From NCBI GenBank assembly GCA_023393155.1, contig JAEWML010000217.1, positions 1 to 5,701 on the forward strand: a stretch of 5,701 nt of DNA, in the 5' to 3' direction. A program made the translations under genes and the position numbers. The notes under the pieces are model-generated. The model ran no database searches. It had not been told where the DNA came from and saw only the letters and a list, made by a program, of their open reading frames with translations. Below are positions 4,768 to 5,701 of this stretch, piece by piece. Source of the stretch: Bacillota bacterium. Lineage in GTDB: Bacteria; Bacillota; Clostridia; Oscillospirales; Oscillospiraceae. Within the stretch, counting starts at the first letter, position 1. Each line of letters opens with the position of its first letter.

Positions 4768-5701
4768 ATGCTGATGCTGGATCAGTTCTGCGAAATTCCC
4801 CATGCGGTTCTGCGCTCCGTGATATGCGATACGCCCAACGGCGTTCTGATTTTTGACGAGGCATACCGGATTCTTTATGCCAACCGCGCCGCGCTGCAAA
4901 TGCTGGAGCTGGAGGCCGGGAAGGAATACGACGTGCGGGAGCTGACGGGCCCGCTGGATCTGGCGGCGGTGGATGCGGACGCCGAAAAGACGTTTACCAT
5001 GCGGCAGGGAAACCGACAGCTCCACTATCGCTTGATTTCCGCGGGAGACGCGGGGCAATCCGCCGTGTACGCGCTGATTCTGATGGAATCCCAGCAGGTG
5101 CTGCGCTCCCAGATGGAGCTGGAGGCGGCATGGAAGCTGACAAGCGAGATGGAGGAAATTCTGGAGGGCTCCTTTGACGGAATTCTTGTCACCGACGGGG
5201 AGGGGAACGTTCAGTTTGTCAACAGCTCCTATGAACGGGTGGCGGCCATCCCCCGGAAGGAGCTGGAGGGGCGCAACATGCGCGCCCTCATCAATCCCGT
5301 CTGGATGGAAAATTCCGTTGCGTTTGTGGTGCGGGAGGAGCGCCGCCCCGTCTCCAAGCGGCAGGTCACGCAGGACGGGCGGGACATTATTGTCACGGGC
5401 AAGCCGGTGTTTGACGAGAACGGAAAAATTAAGCGGATTGTGATTAATGCCCGGGATATCACGGAAATTTTTCAGCTCCGGGAGGAGCTGCTCAACGCCA
5501 AAAACCGGGAGCTTCAGCATTACCAGTCTATTTTAAGCACCACCAACACGGAGCGGGAAAAGGTGGTGGCCATCAGCGAGAAGACGAAGAAGGTCTTTTC
5601 GCTGGCGGAGCGGGTGGGCCGGTTTGACACCACCGTGCTGATTCTGGGAGAGTCCGGCGCGGGCAAGGAGGAGGTGGCCCAGCAGATTCACGCCAGCAGT
5701 A
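4768..5701 (+). CDS. Tandem-PAS, AAA+ (sigma-54-interaction type) transcriptional regulator, N-terminal part
   Basis: The frame is open from ATG 4768 to the window end and gives 311 residues without a stop. PAS domain 1 covers about residues 15-105 (NGVLIFDEAYRILYANRAA, 24-42). A short helix leads to PAS domain 2, about 128-235 (DGILVTDGEGNVQFVNSSY, 137-155), ending in the usual NARDITE (226-232). A predicted coiled coil at about 235-262 joins the AAA+ domain, of which only the beginning is seen: LAERVGRFDTTVLILGESG (279-297) and Walker A GESGAGKE (294-301). This order is typical of Clostridial activators of sigma-54 RNA polymerase (RocR-like): a small-molecule signal is sensed by PAS and ATP hydrolysis opens -24/-12 promoters. 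There is no response-regulator receiver domain at the N-terminus. GAFTGA, Walker B and the DNA-binding helix-turn-helix would lie beyond the window, so sigma-54 dependence is inferred. It has its own promoter and probably controls the adjacent sugar-acid operon. Confidence 0.88.
   Translation, partial: MLMLDQFCEIPHAVLRSVICDTPNGVLIFDEAYRILYANRAALQMLELEAGKEYDVRELTGPLDLAAVDADAEKTFTMRQGNRQLHYRLISAGDAGQSAVYALILMESQQVLRSQMELEAAWKLTSEMEEILEGSFDGILVTDGEGNVQFVNSSYERVAAIPRKELEGRNMRALINPVWMENSVAFVVREERRPVSKRQVTQDGRDIIVTGKPVFDENGKIKRIVINARDITEIFQLREELLNAKNRELQHYQSILSTTNTEREKVVAISEKTKKVFSLAERVGRFDTTVLILGESGAGKEEVAQQIHASS

Noticed and set aside
4708..5520. 270-codon open frame on the minus strand opposite the regulator
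   Set aside because: The + strand frame encodes clear PAS and AAA+ sequence over the same bases, while the minus product is low-complexity and unlike any known family.

Overview
The window is a GC-rich stretch, apparently from a Gram-positive anaerobe. Every complete gene lies on the + strand and is closely packed, the Shine-Dalgarno sequences are strong, and the last gene looks like the PAS-AAA+ sigma-54 activators common in Clostridia. A Clostridia / Oscillospiraceae-like gut bacterium is my best guess. It rests on style and gene content, not on a marker gene.

Layout: (1) 1-475 is the C-terminal part of a D-2-hydroxyacid dehydrogenase whose start lies before the window. (2) 491-1990 is a full-length UxaA-type aldonate dehydratase. 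(3) 2017-2667 is a class I KDPG/KDPGal aldolase that looks more DgoA-like than Eda-like. (4) 2672-3673 is a DgoK-family 2-keto-3-deoxy-sugar-acid kinase. (5) 3670-4623 is a second, complete D-2-hydroxyacid dehydrogenase. Genes 1-5 are separated by 15, 26 and 4 bases and then overlap by 4, so they are almost certainly one operon. (6) 4624-4767 is an AT-rich intergenic region with a strong sigma-70-type promoter (extended -10, 17-bp spacer). (7) 4768-5701 is the N-terminal 311 residues of a tandem-PAS, AAA+ (sigma-54-interaction type) regulator, cut by the window end just after Walker A.

Together the enzymes form a sugar-acid catabolic module: a 2-keto acid/2-hydroxy acid redox step (one or both dehydrogenases), dehydration to a 2-keto-3-deoxy-hexonate, 6-phosphorylation, and retro-aldol cleavage to pyruvate and glyceraldehyde 3-phosphate. 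The odd part is the combination. The dehydratase is the altronate type, which classically gives the gluco-series intermediate KDG. The kinase and aldolase carry signatures of the galacto series (KDGal/KDPGal, De Ley-Doudoroff route). The true substrate is therefore uncertain and is the most interesting question here. The adjacent regulator is a plausible controller of the operon. No RNA gene, mobile element or CRISPR array was seen.
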